NCBI RefSeq assembly: GCF_024496085.1
Contig: NZ_CP101751.1
Location: 2,728,001 to 2,792,000, forward strand
Reading direction: 5' to 3'
Source: Flavobacterium cerinum
Lineage (GTDB): Bacteria > Bacteroidota > Bacteroidia > Flavobacteriales > Flavobacteriaceae
Length of the DNA stretch: 64,000 nucleotides
How positions within the stretch are numbered: position 1 is the first letter of the stretch; every line of letters begins with the position of its first letter. The translations under genes were made by a program, and so were the position numbers. This document shows, piece after piece, positions 36,852-44,983 of the stretch. Under the pieces are notes generated by a model. It was given only the letters and a program-made list of their open reading frames with translations. It was not told the origin of the DNA and ran no database searches.

Positions 36852-37424
36852 TTAAAACGATTTTGGCTTTTTCTTTTGTTCGGCAAGCACGGCTATTTCT
36901 TTGATTCGTTTTTGACGGGTTTCCGGTCGCTTGGCAAACACAATCCATTGTAACATCATTTTCTTTATCGTTTTACTCAGACTTAAAAAATAAGCCTTTG
37001 AACCGGGATGTTCACTGAAAGCACTTTCTAAATCTTCCGGAATGATCAAAGCTTCAACAGCATCTAAAATAATCCACGAACCATTCTGTTTGGCGATTTC
37101 AATACTTTTATAACCTGCTTCTGTCATTAATTGATCGGCAATAAGACGCTGTACTTTTTCTTTGTTGATTTTTGACCAGGTACTTTTCGGCTTTCGCTTA
37201 CTGAAAAACTGATGGGAAGTTGCATCATCAATCTTGATTTTCTTGCTATCAATCCAACCGAAACAAAGCGCTTCATCAACAGCCTCACTCCAGGTAATAG
37301 TAGGCTTGCCGGATAATTTAGTATGAAAAACAAGCCATACAGATTGTTCTGAAAGATGGTTTGTAATTAACCATTTTCTCCATTCTGAAAGGCTTGCCGG
37401 ATAAAATACTATTGTTTCGTTCAT
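36852..37424 (-). CDS. YdeI/OmpD-associated family protein
   Basis: This 190-residue protein begins with an SxxEWRKWLxxNH segment. It carries ITWSEAVDEALCFGWIDSKK near residue 42, the hallmark of the YdeI/OmpD-associated family, and ends with a lysine-rich tail. Some members have been linked to resistance to peptides or bacteriocins, but the biochemical role is not established. It lies two bases behind the RidA-family gene, so the two form an operon. Confidence 0.88.
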   Translation of the reverse strand: MNETIVFYPASLSEWRKWLITNHLSEQSVWLVFHTKLSGKPTITWSEAVDEALCFGWIDSKKIKIDDATSHQFFSKRKPKSTWSKINKEKVQRLIADQLMTEAGYKSIEIAKQNGSWIILDAVEALIIPEDLESAFSEHPGSKAYFLSLSKTIKKMMLQWIVFAKRPETRQKRIKEIAVLAEQKKKPKSF

Positions 37425-37426
37425 CG

Positions 37427-37819
37427 TTACTTTACAACTGTTGCTTCTAATTCGATCGTTAAAGTAGCAAAAAGTTCTTTAACACCAAGAAGAGTAGTGG
37501 CTTGTTGAATATTGTATTTTTGAATAAAGGGAATATAAACATCCATACAAGTCGTAAAAAATTCCTGAGTTGATGTCGTATAAACATTTAATCGTACAAT
37601 ATTCTCGCATTCATAACCGGCTTCGTTTATCAGATGTTCAAGATTCTGAATGGTTTGTAGTAATTGCGAGCGCATATCGGCAGTGCTCGGCACACCGTCA
37701 TTAGCTATAGCAACTTGTCCGGAACAATAAAGTGTTCCCGTTACATTTTTTACTTCAACAGCTTGTGCTGAGTTGGTGTTTTTACCCCATTCCCAAGGAT
37801 TGAAAATCTGTTTTTCCAT
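37427..37819 (-). CDS. RidA/YjgF-family protein lacking the catalytic arginine
   Basis: This 130-residue RidA-fold protein has LYCSGQVAI near residue 31 and LINEAGYECENIVRLNVYTT near 60. Canonical RidA proteins use an arginine in a stretch such as ARSCVEV for imine hydrolysis. Here the equivalent region reads ATTLLGVKEL, with no arginine, so it probably belongs to a subgroup with another activity or ligand. It is the first gene of a two-gene operon with the YdeI-like gene. A -7-type promoter and a palindrome lie upstream. Confidence 0.87.
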   Translation of the reverse strand: MEKQIFNPWEWGKNTNSAQAVEVKNVTGTLYCSGQVAIANDGVPSTADMRSQLLQTIQNLEHLINEAGYECENIVRLNVYTTSTQEFFTTCMDVYIPFIQKYNIQQATTLLGVKELFATLTIELEATVVK

Positions 37820-37847
37820 TTTTTGACTATAATTTTAATTAATAGTA

Positions 37848-37882
37848 CAAAGTTAAAATGAGGTTGTGACAGCCTTATGTCA
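37848..37882 (-). promoter_or_regulatory. Promoter and palindromic operator of the RidA-YdeI operon
   Basis: On the reverse strand TAACTTTG (37,848-37,855) matches the -7 consensus TAnnTTTG. Just upstream is the inverted repeat TGACA-N6-TGTCA (37,867-37,882), at the place where a -33 element would lie. It sits between the WYL regulator gene and the RidA gene, so it is a candidate site for that regulator. Confidence 0.5.
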
Positions 37883-37895
37883 GGGGTTTCAGCAA

Positions 37896-38588
37896 TTAAT
37901 AATATTTATCAAAATAATCCTGTAACGTCATTTTATGCGGCTCAAAATTCTCGGCAAGAACGTCGAATTTCAGGATTCTGTCCAAACGAAAATAACGGAA
38001 CTCTTTACGTAATCGGCACCAGGCAATAAGCAACCAGTTTTCGTTGGTACTTATTAAAGCAAAAGGTTCAATCATTCTGACAGAAATTTTGTTTTGTTCG
38101 TTGCTATATTCTATTTTGATCAGATTAAATCCGGTTAGGGCTTGTTGGATCCGGGAAATACTATTACTGTTTCGTTCCCGGTTATTGTTTTGCTCAAAAC
38201 GAGTACGGTCGGCAAGTAAGTTTACTTTGTCTTTTTCCGATTGCCTTAAAACGGCTTTTATCTTATCAACGGCTTCAATGTAATCTTTTATAAAGGAAGC
38301 ATCTTTATTTTTTAAAACCAATTGTTCGGCAAGAATCAATGCATTAGCCTGACTTTCCGTAAACATCACCGGCGGAATTTTATAACCTTCCATTAAGGTA
38401 TAACCCTTTCCTTCTTCTGTCAAGATCGGAACACCGGCATTTTCCAAGGCTCTGATGTCTCTGTAAATGGTTCTGATGCTCACATTAAACTTGTCGGCAA
38501 GACCTGAAGCCGTCAATAATCTTTTAGTCTGTAATTGTGTTAGAATTGCAGTTAACCGGGAAAGACGCTTCGTATCGTTTTCGTTCAT
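37896..38588 (-). CDS. YafY-type transcriptional regulator (HTH_11 plus WYL domain)
   Basis: This 230-residue regulator has an N-terminal winged helix (LTAILTQLQTKRLLTASGLADKF then SIRTIYRDIRALENAGVPI) of the DeoR/HTH_11 class. A WYL domain follows at about 130-215 (KIEYSNEQ...REFRYFRLDRI). WYL domains sense nucleic acids or other small ligands. It is encoded directly upstream of the RidA-YdeI operon on the same strand, which suggests it controls those genes. A TAAATTTG box (38,648-38,655, reverse strand) is a likely -7 element for it. Confidence 0.9.
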   Translation of the reverse strand: MNENDTKRLSRLTAILTQLQTKRLLTASGLADKFNVSIRTIYRDIRALENAGVPILTEEGKGYTLMEGYKIPPVMFTESQANALILAEQLVLKNKDASFIKDYIEAVDKIKAVLRQSEKDKVNLLADRTRFEQNNNRERNSNSISRIQQALTGFNLIKIEYSNEQNKISVRMIEPFALISTNENWLLIAWCRLRKEFRYFRLDRILKFDVLAENFEPHKMTLQDYFDKYY

Positions 38589-38661
38589 TTTTAATGATTT
38601 TGCGGAAAAAAGAAATATTGGTGTAGAATCAACTTCGACTTACCTTTCAAATTTACAGAAT

Positions 38662-38770
38662 GTATCCGTTTTTTTATTTATGATCAATAGTTTTTAAGGG
38701 GGAAAAAGTAAAATGTATCTGTAATTGAGTAATTCGTATCCGTATCGGTTTTTCTAATTGTTTACTTTTG
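38662..38770 (+). promoter_or_regulatory. Promoter and operator of the AraC-family gene
   Basis: Two direct half-sites, GTATCTGT (38,715-38,722) and GTATCCGT (38,736-38,743), lie exactly 21 bp apart, two helical turns. TACTTTTG (38,763-38,770), a TAnnTTTG -7 box, follows 19 bases after the second half-site. No TTG -33 element is correctly placed, as expected for an activator-dependent promoter. A third GTATCCGT copy lies at 38,662-38,669, next to the divergent WYL-gene promoter. The same operator with the same geometry precedes the first hydrolase gene. Confidence 0.7.
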
Positions 38771-38793
38771 TATAGTACTGATTGACACATGAA

Positions 38794-39660
38794 ATGAAGA
38801 CAAAAATATTGGATATAAAAGAATTTAGCCGGCATCTTAACTGCGGAAAATTAAAAAACGATGCGCTGCATGTTATAAACTTTGAGGAGGAAGATCATAT
38901 ACGATTGGCCTCAGATCCTGTCACGATTGATTTTTATCTTTTAGCTATAAAGCCGCCGATGGATACAAAACTGGCTCCGTTTCCGTTATTAGATGATCAA
39001 GCGGATTCATCGTATTTATATGTGGATTGCCCGCAAAATTCGTTGCAGTGGGAAATCACGCCGCCGTTAACCGGTTATGCAATCATGGTTAGTGCCAAAT
39101 ACCTGGACAAATACGCTAAAGAATATAACTTTGTACATTATAACAACCACGAAGCACTTTTTCTGACTAAAGAAGAAGAGATTATTTTATGGGATTTGTT
39201 TAGAAAAGCGGAACATGAGTTTAAGAAAGAACAGTATTCCGTAGCGGTTATTATTTCCTATGTTAATCTGATATTGACTTACGTAAAGAATTTTTACGAT
39301 AGACAATTTGATACAAGAAGTACTATTTATCATAAGGTAATTGCCGAATTTGATACCAATCTGGCAACCTATTTTCAAGAAAATAAAAATATTCCGGGAT
39401 TACCTTCGGTAGCTTATTTTGCGCAAAAAAGTAATTTGTCTCCGAATTATTTTGGTGACTTGATCAAGCATTTTACCGGTAAGTCACCTTTAGATCATAT
39501 ACAGGATTATATTGTAACGCTGGCGAAAGACAAGCTAAAGAGCACAACGCTTTCAGTAAGTGAAATCTCGTATAGCCTCGGCTTTGATTATCCCAATTAT
39601 TTTGCACGCTTTTTCCGAAAAAAAACAGGACTTTCTCCAAAAGTATATAGAAACCAATAA
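38794..39660 (+). CDS. AraC-family transcriptional regulator
   Basis: This protein has 288 residues from the ATG at 38,794; an in-frame TTG four codons upstream is less likely. The N-terminal part is cupin-like. The C-terminal AraC/XylS domain has two helix-turn-helix units: the first around PSVAYFAQKSNLSPNYFGDL and the second around LSVSEISYSLGFDYPNYFAR, ending FRKKTGLSPKVYRNQ. It precedes two alpha/beta hydrolases on the same strand. The shared operators upstream of itself and of the hydrolases suggest autoregulation and control of those genes. The effector is unknown. Confidence 0.93.
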   Translation: MKTKILDIKEFSRHLNCGKLKNDALHVINFEEEDHIRLASDPVTIDFYLLAIKPPMDTKLAPFPLLDDQADSSYLYVDCPQNSLQWEITPPLTGYAIMVSAKYLDKYAKEYNFVHYNNHEALFLTKEEEIILWDLFRKAEHEFKKEQYSVAVIISYVNLILTYVKNFYDRQFDTRSTIYHKVIAEFDTNLATYFQENKNIPGLPSVAYFAQKSNLSPNYFGDLIKHFTGKSPLDHIQDYIVTLAKDKLKSTTLSVSEISYSLGFDYPNYFARFFRKKTGLSPKVYRNQ

Positions 39661-39701
39661 GACATAAGAATAGAATAAAACAGCAGTCTTTCATACGATT
39701 A

Positions 39702-39729
39702 TAAAGCAACTCTTTGGGTTGCTTTTTTT
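39702..39729 (+). terminator. Terminator of the AraC-family gene
   Basis: An 8-bp stem (AAAGCAAC with GTTGCTTT) with a 7-base loop runs into a T-tract. It separates the regulator from the hydrolase operon, which therefore needs its own promoter. Confidence 0.8.
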
Positions 39730-39773
39730 ATTGGGGTAAAAGTTCTGACCAGCCATTTTGAAAAACCGTAATC

Positions 39774-39831
39774 TGTATCTGTAATTGAGTAATCCGTATC
39801 CGTTTCCAGGCTCTTATGTGAACTAATTTTG
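39774..39831 (+). promoter_or_regulatory. Promoter and operator of the hydrolase operon
   Basis: GTATCTGT (39,775-39,782) and GTATCCGT (39,796-39,803) lie 21 bp apart, within about 30 bases that differ at one position from the AraC-gene operator. TAATTTTG (39,824-39,831) is a TAnnTTTG -7 box 20 bases downstream of the second half-site. As in the regulator's own promoter, no TTG -33 element is present. Confidence 0.72.
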
Positions 39832-39871
39832 ACCTATCAATAATGATACAACCTTTAAAAAGTAAATAAGT

Positions 39872-40795
39872 ATGGCAACTCAAGAAAAAATCAGTATTAA
39901 AAACGGAAACGGTCAGGGCATTATTATGGCAGCTGTAATTCATTTTCCTGATGGATTTGATCAAAGTAAAAAATACCCTTCGGTAGTCGTGTCGCATCCG
40001 GGTGGTGGTGTTAAAGAACAAACATCCGGATTGTATGCTAAAAAACTGGCCGATAATGGCTTTGTGACTATCGCTTATGACGCGTCTTATCAGGGAGAAA
40101 GCACAGGAGAACTACGTCAGTTGGAAAATCCTTATATCCGTACGGAAGATATCAGTGCCGTAGTGGACTACCTTACTACGCTACCTTATATTGATCAGGA
40201 TAACATCGGAGCAATGGGAATCTGTGCCGGTGCCGGTTATACGGCTAATGCAGCTATTAATGATCATCGTATTAAGGCTGTAGGAATGGTAAGTGCGGTA
40301 AATATCGGTTCGATGTTTCGTAACGGATGGGATAATAATGTAAAAGATGCAGATGCGCTTCCTTATCTGATAGCCGGAGCAAATGCAAGAACGGCAGCAG
40401 CTATAGGAGATAACCCTATGATGCCATTGGCTCCATTAAAAGAAGAAGATGCACCAAACGAAGAACTGCGGGAAGCATGGGAATATTACCATACAGATCG
40501 TTGTCAATATCCTACGGCACCGGGCTTGATGCCTTTGCGAAACCTGACACAAATAATTACGTATGATGCTTATAATAAAGCCGAAGTCTTCTTTACACAA
40601 CCTTTATTGGCTATTGTGGGAAGTGTAGCGGGTAGTGCCTGGATGAGTGATGATTTGATCAATCGTGCAGTAGCAACAGATAAAACAAAATACGTGGTAG
40701 AAGGCGCTAATCATATGTCTTTGTATGACAGAGAAAATTATGTAAACGAAGCTGTGGGGCAATTAGCGTCTTTCTTCACAAAAAAATTAGCCTAA
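39872..40795 (+). CDS. Alpha/beta hydrolase, dienelactone-hydrolase-like, cysteine nucleophile (copy 1)
   Basis: This 307-residue hydrolase has the strand-turn SVVVSHPGGGVKEQ (oxyanion region), YDASYQGES and a nucleophile elbow GICAG with Cys118 in place of the usual serine. The likely acid is near VGSVAGSAW and the histidine is in GANHMSLYD. A cysteine nucleophile is characteristic of dienelactone hydrolases, and the overall sequence resembles YcjY-like proteins. The substrate is unknown. It is the first gene behind the AraC-type operator and 19 bases upstream of a paralogue. Confidence 0.87.
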   Translation: MATQEKISIKNGNGQGIIMAAVIHFPDGFDQSKKYPSVVVSHPGGGVKEQTSGLYAKKLADNGFVTIAYDASYQGESTGELRQLENPYIRTEDISAVVDYLTTLPYIDQDNIGAMGICAGAGYTANAAINDHRIKAVGMVSAVNIGSMFRNGWDNNVKDADALPYLIAGANARTAAAIGDNPMMPLAPLKEEDAPNEELREAWEYYHTDRCQYPTAPGLMPLRNLTQIITYDAYNKAEVFFTQPLLAIVGSVAGSAWMSDDLINRAVATDKTKYVVEGANHMSLYDRENYVNEAVGQLASFFTKKLA

Positions 40796-40814
40796 ACTCA
40801 AAAAAACAGAAAAA

Positions 40815-41744
40815 ATGAATACACAAAAAATAACATTTAGAAACATTGCCTGGGATAATGCCGGAATTATCTATTTTCCGACCGATTTTGATCAAAATAA
40901 AAAATATCCGACTATTATTACCATGCACCCGATCGGAAGCTGTAAAGAACAAACGGCAGGTACTATTTATGGTAAAGCATTAGCTGAATCCGGTTTTGTA
41001 GTTTTAGCTTTTGATGCCTCTTTTCAGGGTGAAAGCGGCGGTACACCACGATATATTGAAAACCCGTACCAACGTACAGATGATGTGCGTTATGCCATTG
41101 ATTATCTGGAAACACTAACCTATGTAGATGCGGATAAAATCGGAATTTTAGGCGTATGCGGTGGCGGTGCTTATTCGTTAAATATTGCGATGACGGAACG
41201 CCGTATTAAAGCAGTGGTTTCGATTACGGGCGTCAACTTTGGTCGTTTGTTACGCGATGGTTTTGCCGGCGGAAGTCCGATGGAAGTCTTGAATCAGATT
41301 GCGGCTCAACGTAGTGCTGAGGCAAAAGGAGGCGATTTATTAACTATTAATATGCTACCGGAATCGGTTGCAGCCGGAAAAGCAGCCGGAATTGAAGATA
41401 TCGATATTCTCGAAGCAACGGATTATTACAAGACTTCAAGAGGACAAACTGTAGGCGGAGCAACCAGTGCTGTTTACTCGCGTATGAGTATAGGTATAGG
41501 GTGGGATGCTTTCTATCTTGCAGAAACGCTATTAACACAACCTATTCTGGTCGTTATTGGTGATAAACCGGGTGGTTTCGGAGCTTTTAGAGACGGATAC
41601 GAAATTGTTCGTCGTGCAGCTTCTGATAAAAAAGAACTTTTAGTTGTTAAAGGTTATTCACATTATGATCTATACGATCAGCCTGAACCGGTGAGACAAG
41701 CATTGGAAAGCGCTGTTCCTTTCTTTAAAGAAAATTTAGGATAA
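40815..41744 (+). CDS. Alpha/beta hydrolase, dienelactone-hydrolase-like, cysteine nucleophile (copy 2)
   Basis: This 309-residue paralogue of the preceding enzyme has TIITMHPIGSCKEQ, FDASFQGESGG and the nucleophile elbow GVCGG with Cys115, plus a C-terminal histidine in GYSHYDLYD. Both copies conserve the cysteine, so it is not a mutation in one gene. They may act on related substrates or as a heteromer. It shares the promoter of copy 1 and ends at a terminator. Confidence 0.87.
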   Translation: MNTQKITFRNIAWDNAGIIYFPTDFDQNKKYPTIITMHPIGSCKEQTAGTIYGKALAESGFVVLAFDASFQGESGGTPRYIENPYQRTDDVRYAIDYLETLTYVDADKIGILGVCGGGAYSLNIAMTERRIKAVVSITGVNFGRLLRDGFAGGSPMEVLNQIAAQRSAEAKGGDLLTINMLPESVAAGKAAGIEDIDILEATDYYKTSRGQTVGGATSAVYSRMSIGIGWDAFYLAETLLTQPILVVIGDKPGGFGAFRDGYEIVRRAASDKKELLVVKGYSHYDLYDQPEPVRQALESAVPFFKENLG

Positions 41745-41774
41745 TTGCTTTCAAAATAAAGAAGCAATTTTTAG
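41743..41774 (+). terminator. Terminator of the hydrolase operon
   Basis: Stem ATTGCTT/AAGCAAT overlaps the stop codon of hydrolase copy 2 and is followed by TTTTTAGTTT. Confidence 0.75.
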
Positions 41775-41894
41775 TTTGATGGTATACATTACTTCCCAAA
41801 AAAGAATATTTTTGAGTTGGTTAACAATAAAACGTATTGATCAGATAGCTTAAGCGGATATCGTAAAAACGTTTTGTAGAACAAATACAATTAT

Positions 41895-42296
41895 ATGGCC
41901 TTTCCGGTTGAAGAAAAATACATTATAGCAGCAGAAGACGAGCTTGGAATTGAATTTCCGGAATGTTTCCGGTTTAAAATGATAGAAGAAAACGGAGGAG
42001 AAATTGTAACGGAGGAAGACGACTGGCAACTCTTTCCGTTTTTTGATCAATCCGATCCGAAAAGAATAAGCCGAACCTGTAATCATATTGTTCTGGAAAA
42101 CGATAATGTAAAAGCATCGGAGCATTTTCCAACGGAAGGCATTGCAATTGCGTCTAACGGATGTGGCGATTTCTTACTGTTTTTACCTTCATTACAAGAT
42201 AGAAAAATATTGGGAAGCGAAATATTTCTATGGACACATGAAAACGGAATAATAGAAAAGATTGCGGAAACCATTGAAGAATTGAACGATAACTAA
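41895..42296 (+). CDS. SMI1/KNR4 (SUKH) family protein
   Basis: This 133-residue protein opens with the SUKH signature: an amphipathic start, AEDELGIEFPECFRFKMIEENGG near residues 13-35, then IAIASNGCGDFLLF near 84 and FLWTHENG. SUKH proteins commonly act as immunity partners of polymorphic toxins. No toxin gene is recognisable next to it, so an orphan immunity or a regulatory role is possible. It precedes a beta-propeller gene by 77 bases. Confidence 0.82.
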   Translation: MAFPVEEKYIIAAEDELGIEFPECFRFKMIEENGGEIVTEEDDWQLFPFFDQSDPKRISRTCNHIVLENDNVKASEHFPTEGIAIASNGCGDFLLFLPSLQDRKILGSEIFLWTHENGIIEKIAETIEELNDN

Positions 42297-42373
42297 AAAA
42301 CGTTTAAGGTTAATTCAACCTTTGACCGATTTTAAATAAGGTATATAAATTTTTTAATAAAAACAGAACTGAC

Positions 42374-43606
42374 ATGCAAGAAGAATGGAATTCTAAAGGA
42401 GAACAATATGCTAAAGAAATCAATGAAATGGTTGCTTTTGGTGAAACAAACGGTTGGGAAAATTGGAAAGGGGGAGAACCGGAAGATAAAAGGCATCATT
42501 TAGCGGAAGAGGTAATTAGTAAGTTAAAGCAAGCGAATCTAGCAAATGATGTTGAACGTTTTAGAGAACAGTTCCCGCCGTCACATTCGCCTATTATTTC
42601 CTATCTGGATAAAAAGGGACAGGATATTGAACAATTGCATTTTATTGATGATCAAAAAATTGTTTTCCTAAGAGGGGCTTCCTATGAGAAAAGACAGGCT
42701 TATCTTTTAAATAATGATCAAGTATTAGAGCTGGATGAGAAGATAGATGCGATTGGAAAATCAAAACAAAATAACATTTTTGCAATTGCTATAGACAATA
42801 AAATTACAACGTTTAACGGTTGGGAAGGGGAAGTTATAAATGAATTTATCCTGAATGAAAAGCCCATATATGGAATTACTTATTTAATTCCGTTTAATGA
42901 CGGGAATAAAGTTTTAATGGTAACGGAAGAAGGGATTTATTTGATTTCTAAAAATGAGGAAAAACTGATTCATCCCGTAAAGGAAGATGAAGATGATGAA
43001 GATTGGTCGCCTAGTATAAGTATGGAAAATGCAACCTTATCTAATGATAATACTTATATTGTTGTAGGAGACCAAGGGTATGATCATCGCGTTTTAGATG
43101 CTGAAGGTAACTTTTTAGGAAGTATCGGTCCGCAATCGTCCTATCCTCATTTTTGTTTGTTCTCCAAAGATGATAGTCAGCTGATAACCAATGCCTGTTA
43201 TTTCTACAATGGAGTTACTATTGGTGTTGCTTCTGATAAATTGAACGGAGCTAAGATTGAACCGTATAAAAAGAGTGATGATTACACGATCATCAATAAT
43301 AACATGCGGATTTATGCAGGTTTAGCAACGGATCAGTATTATATACTTGGTGACGCCAATGGTTATATCAAAGCAATTGATAAAGAAGGAAATAAAATCT
43401 GGCAACATTTTTTGGGTTCTACAATAAGCGGTATGACAATCTCTGATGATGAGAAGACTTTATGGGTAGGATCGTATAGCGGTATGTTACATAAACTGAT
43501 TTTAGGAAAAGGACATAGAGACAGTCATACCATCGGAGACGGTAATCACTATGAAGAGTTCCGACTTTTAATTTGGAAAGAGGAGCCTCAAATTTGGAAA
43601 TGGTAA
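42374..43606 (+). CDS. Beta-propeller (WD40/PQQ-like) protein with helical N-terminus
   Basis: This 410-residue protein has a helical N-terminal region (1-80, MQEEWNSKGEQYAKEINEM). Degenerate propeller blades follow, seen in recurring motifs such as NIFAIAIDNKITTFNGW, NTYIVVGDQGYDHRVLDAEG, QYYILGDANGYIKAIDKEGNKIW and KTLWVGSYSGMLHKLIL. There is no signal peptide, so it is likely cytoplasmic. Its role is unknown. Proximity to the SUKH gene suggests an accessory defence or competition context but proves nothing. Confidence 0.75.
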   Translation: MQEEWNSKGEQYAKEINEMVAFGETNGWENWKGGEPEDKRHHLAEEVISKLKQANLANDVERFREQFPPSHSPIISYLDKKGQDIEQLHFIDDQKIVFLRGASYEKRQAYLLNNDQVLELDEKIDAIGKSKQNNIFAIAIDNKITTFNGWEGEVINEFILNEKPIYGITYLIPFNDGNKVLMVTEEGIYLISKNEEKLIHPVKEDEDDEDWSPSISMENATLSNDNTYIVVGDQGYDHRVLDAEGNFLGSIGPQSSYPHFCLFSKDDSQLITNACYFYNGVTIGVASDKLNGAKIEPYKKSDDYTIINNNMRIYAGLATDQYYILGDANGYIKAIDKEGNKIWQHFLGSTISGMTISDDEKTLWVGSYSGMLHKLILGKGHRDSHTIGDGNHYEEFRLLIWKEEPQIWKW

Positions 43607-43644
43607 TTATTCCGGAGTTATTTAAATAAAAAGTAATAAGTATA

Positions 43645-43683
43645 AAAAAAACCTGGTCGTCATTTAGCAACCAGGTTTTTTTT
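43645..43683. terminator. Bidirectional rho-independent terminator
   Basis: Stem AAACCTGGT/ACCAGGTTT with a 12-base loop is flanked by A- and T-runs. It lies between the convergent propeller gene and the small exported protein. Confidence 0.87.
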
Positions 43684-43702
43684 ATTATTTTGGGATTTCG
43701 TA

Positions 43703-44128
43703 TTATCTGAGAATAGTTGTGTTTTCAGATATTTTTTCGTCATAATTTTTGATAAAAAGATCGATCTGACTTTCATCTAATGTACCTTCCGGTGTTAAAA
43801 CACCGTTTTTAAGTAATAATTTGATCGCATTATAAATGTTTCCGCCACGGATTTCCGCTCGTTCTCCTTTGGTTAAAAATTTAATCTGAGTATAATCATC
43901 AGAGATCTCCATATGAGTACCACCGTCATTTTGAACCAGTGTGATGATTCTTTTATTCGTGTTTAGTTCGGATAATTCATAGGCAACGGCACCAAAAGCG
44001 CCACCTTTCTCACAGGATAAAAATTCTTTACCCTCTATCAGTATTTTACCTTTTTTTAATTTGATATTCTGACTAAATGCAAAAGAGGTAATTATGCACA
44101 ATAAAAAAGCTAATAAATAACGATTCAT
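43703..44128 (-). CDS. Small exported hypothetical protein
   Basis: This 141-residue protein has a signal peptide (MNRYLLAFLLCIITSFAFSQ). The mature region contains GKEFLSCEKGGAFGAVAYEL, an acidic C-terminal half, and ends ISENTTILR. I do not recognise the family; similar short proteins are common in Flavobacteriaceae. It is monocistronic, with 158 bases to the next upstream gene. Confidence 0.72.
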   Translation of the reverse strand: MNRYLLAFLLCIITSFAFSQNIKLKKGKILIEGKEFLSCEKGGAFGAVAYELSELNTNKRIITLVQNDGGTHMEISDDYTQIKFLTKGERAEIRGGNIYNAIKLLLKNGVLTPEGTLDESQIDLFIKNYDEKISENTTILR

Positions 44129-44286
44129 AGTTTGTTTAGAATAAATAATGGTTTAATAAAAAGTACTGTCATTTTTGAAAGCTCGCAAAGTAAAGTAATT
44201 TTTAAAAAACAAAAAATTTAAAAATGTGATTTTGTGCAAGTTTAAACCATTTGAATCAGTGAATTCCGCTAAAATGATGACTGAAT

Positions 44287-44820
44287 TTACCAGTCGGGTT
44301 TGTATTTTAAATAGCTTGCCGGAATTTGTACCGCTGTATAAGTATAGGTGTATTCTCCGGATTTAAGAACGATTTGATGGTTGCCTGTTTTAGAAAGTGT
44401 TTTCTTTACAAAGCATTCACCGCATTGCGGGTTTTTAAAATAGGTTTGAACAATAAATTTATTGTTTTTATACTGATACAAATAACTTTCTGCTTTTTTA
44501 GGATTAAGAGTTTCGCTATCATTTAGATTAACGTTGGTAAATTTTCCGACTCTTCCTTTCCCGTAAAATTTAAGATAGGTAGGAGAACTTTTGATCCGCT
44601 CCTGAGTGTTTTCATTCACATTCTGATCCATCGTATTTTCAATTGACACCAAAAGATATAAGCGGGTTGTATCTATAATTGTATACGCTTCGTCATTTTT
44701 ATTGGGACTGATTTTATCAATGCTCATAATGTTTCGACGGGAACCGAATTCATTCAAATGAGAACAACCTAAAATTATTAAGCTTACTAACAGACTGAGT
44801 ATTATCTTTTCTTTTTTCAT
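44287..44820 (-). CDS. Small lipoprotein of unknown function
   Basis: This 177-residue lipoprotein has a signal ending in SLIILGCSHLN, a good lipobox (ILGC). The C-terminal part contains PQCGECFVKKTL, with a CxxC pair, and a beta strand GEYTYTYTAVQIP. The CxxC could bind metal or form a disulfide, but there is no thioredoxin context. No family was recognised. Confidence 0.72.
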   Translation of the reverse strand: MKKEKIILSLLVSLIILGCSHLNEFGSRRNIMSIDKISPNKNDEAYTIIDTTRLYLLVSIENTMDQNVNENTQERIKSSPTYLKFYGKGRVGKFTNVNLNDSETLNPKKAESYLYQYKNNKFIVQTYFKNPQCGECFVKKTLSKTGNHQIVLKSGEYTYTYTAVQIPASYLKYKPDW

Positions 44821-44943
44821 CCGATTCCTGTTTTTTTGGGCTACAAAGAAATCCGATCCCCGAAATAAATTTTACGCTTTTATACAAAACGGGTATTAAT
44901 TTATACAAATCTTTTAAGACTGCTTAGACATAGCTTAAACCAA

Positions 44944-44983
44944 TAAAAAAGCCGGTAGTTTATTTAGCTACCGGCTTTTTTTA
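44944..44983. terminator. Rho-independent terminator
   Basis: Stem GCCGGTAG/CTACCGGC is flanked by A- and T-runs. On the reverse strand it follows the stop codon of the exported protein at 44,981. Confidence 0.87.
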
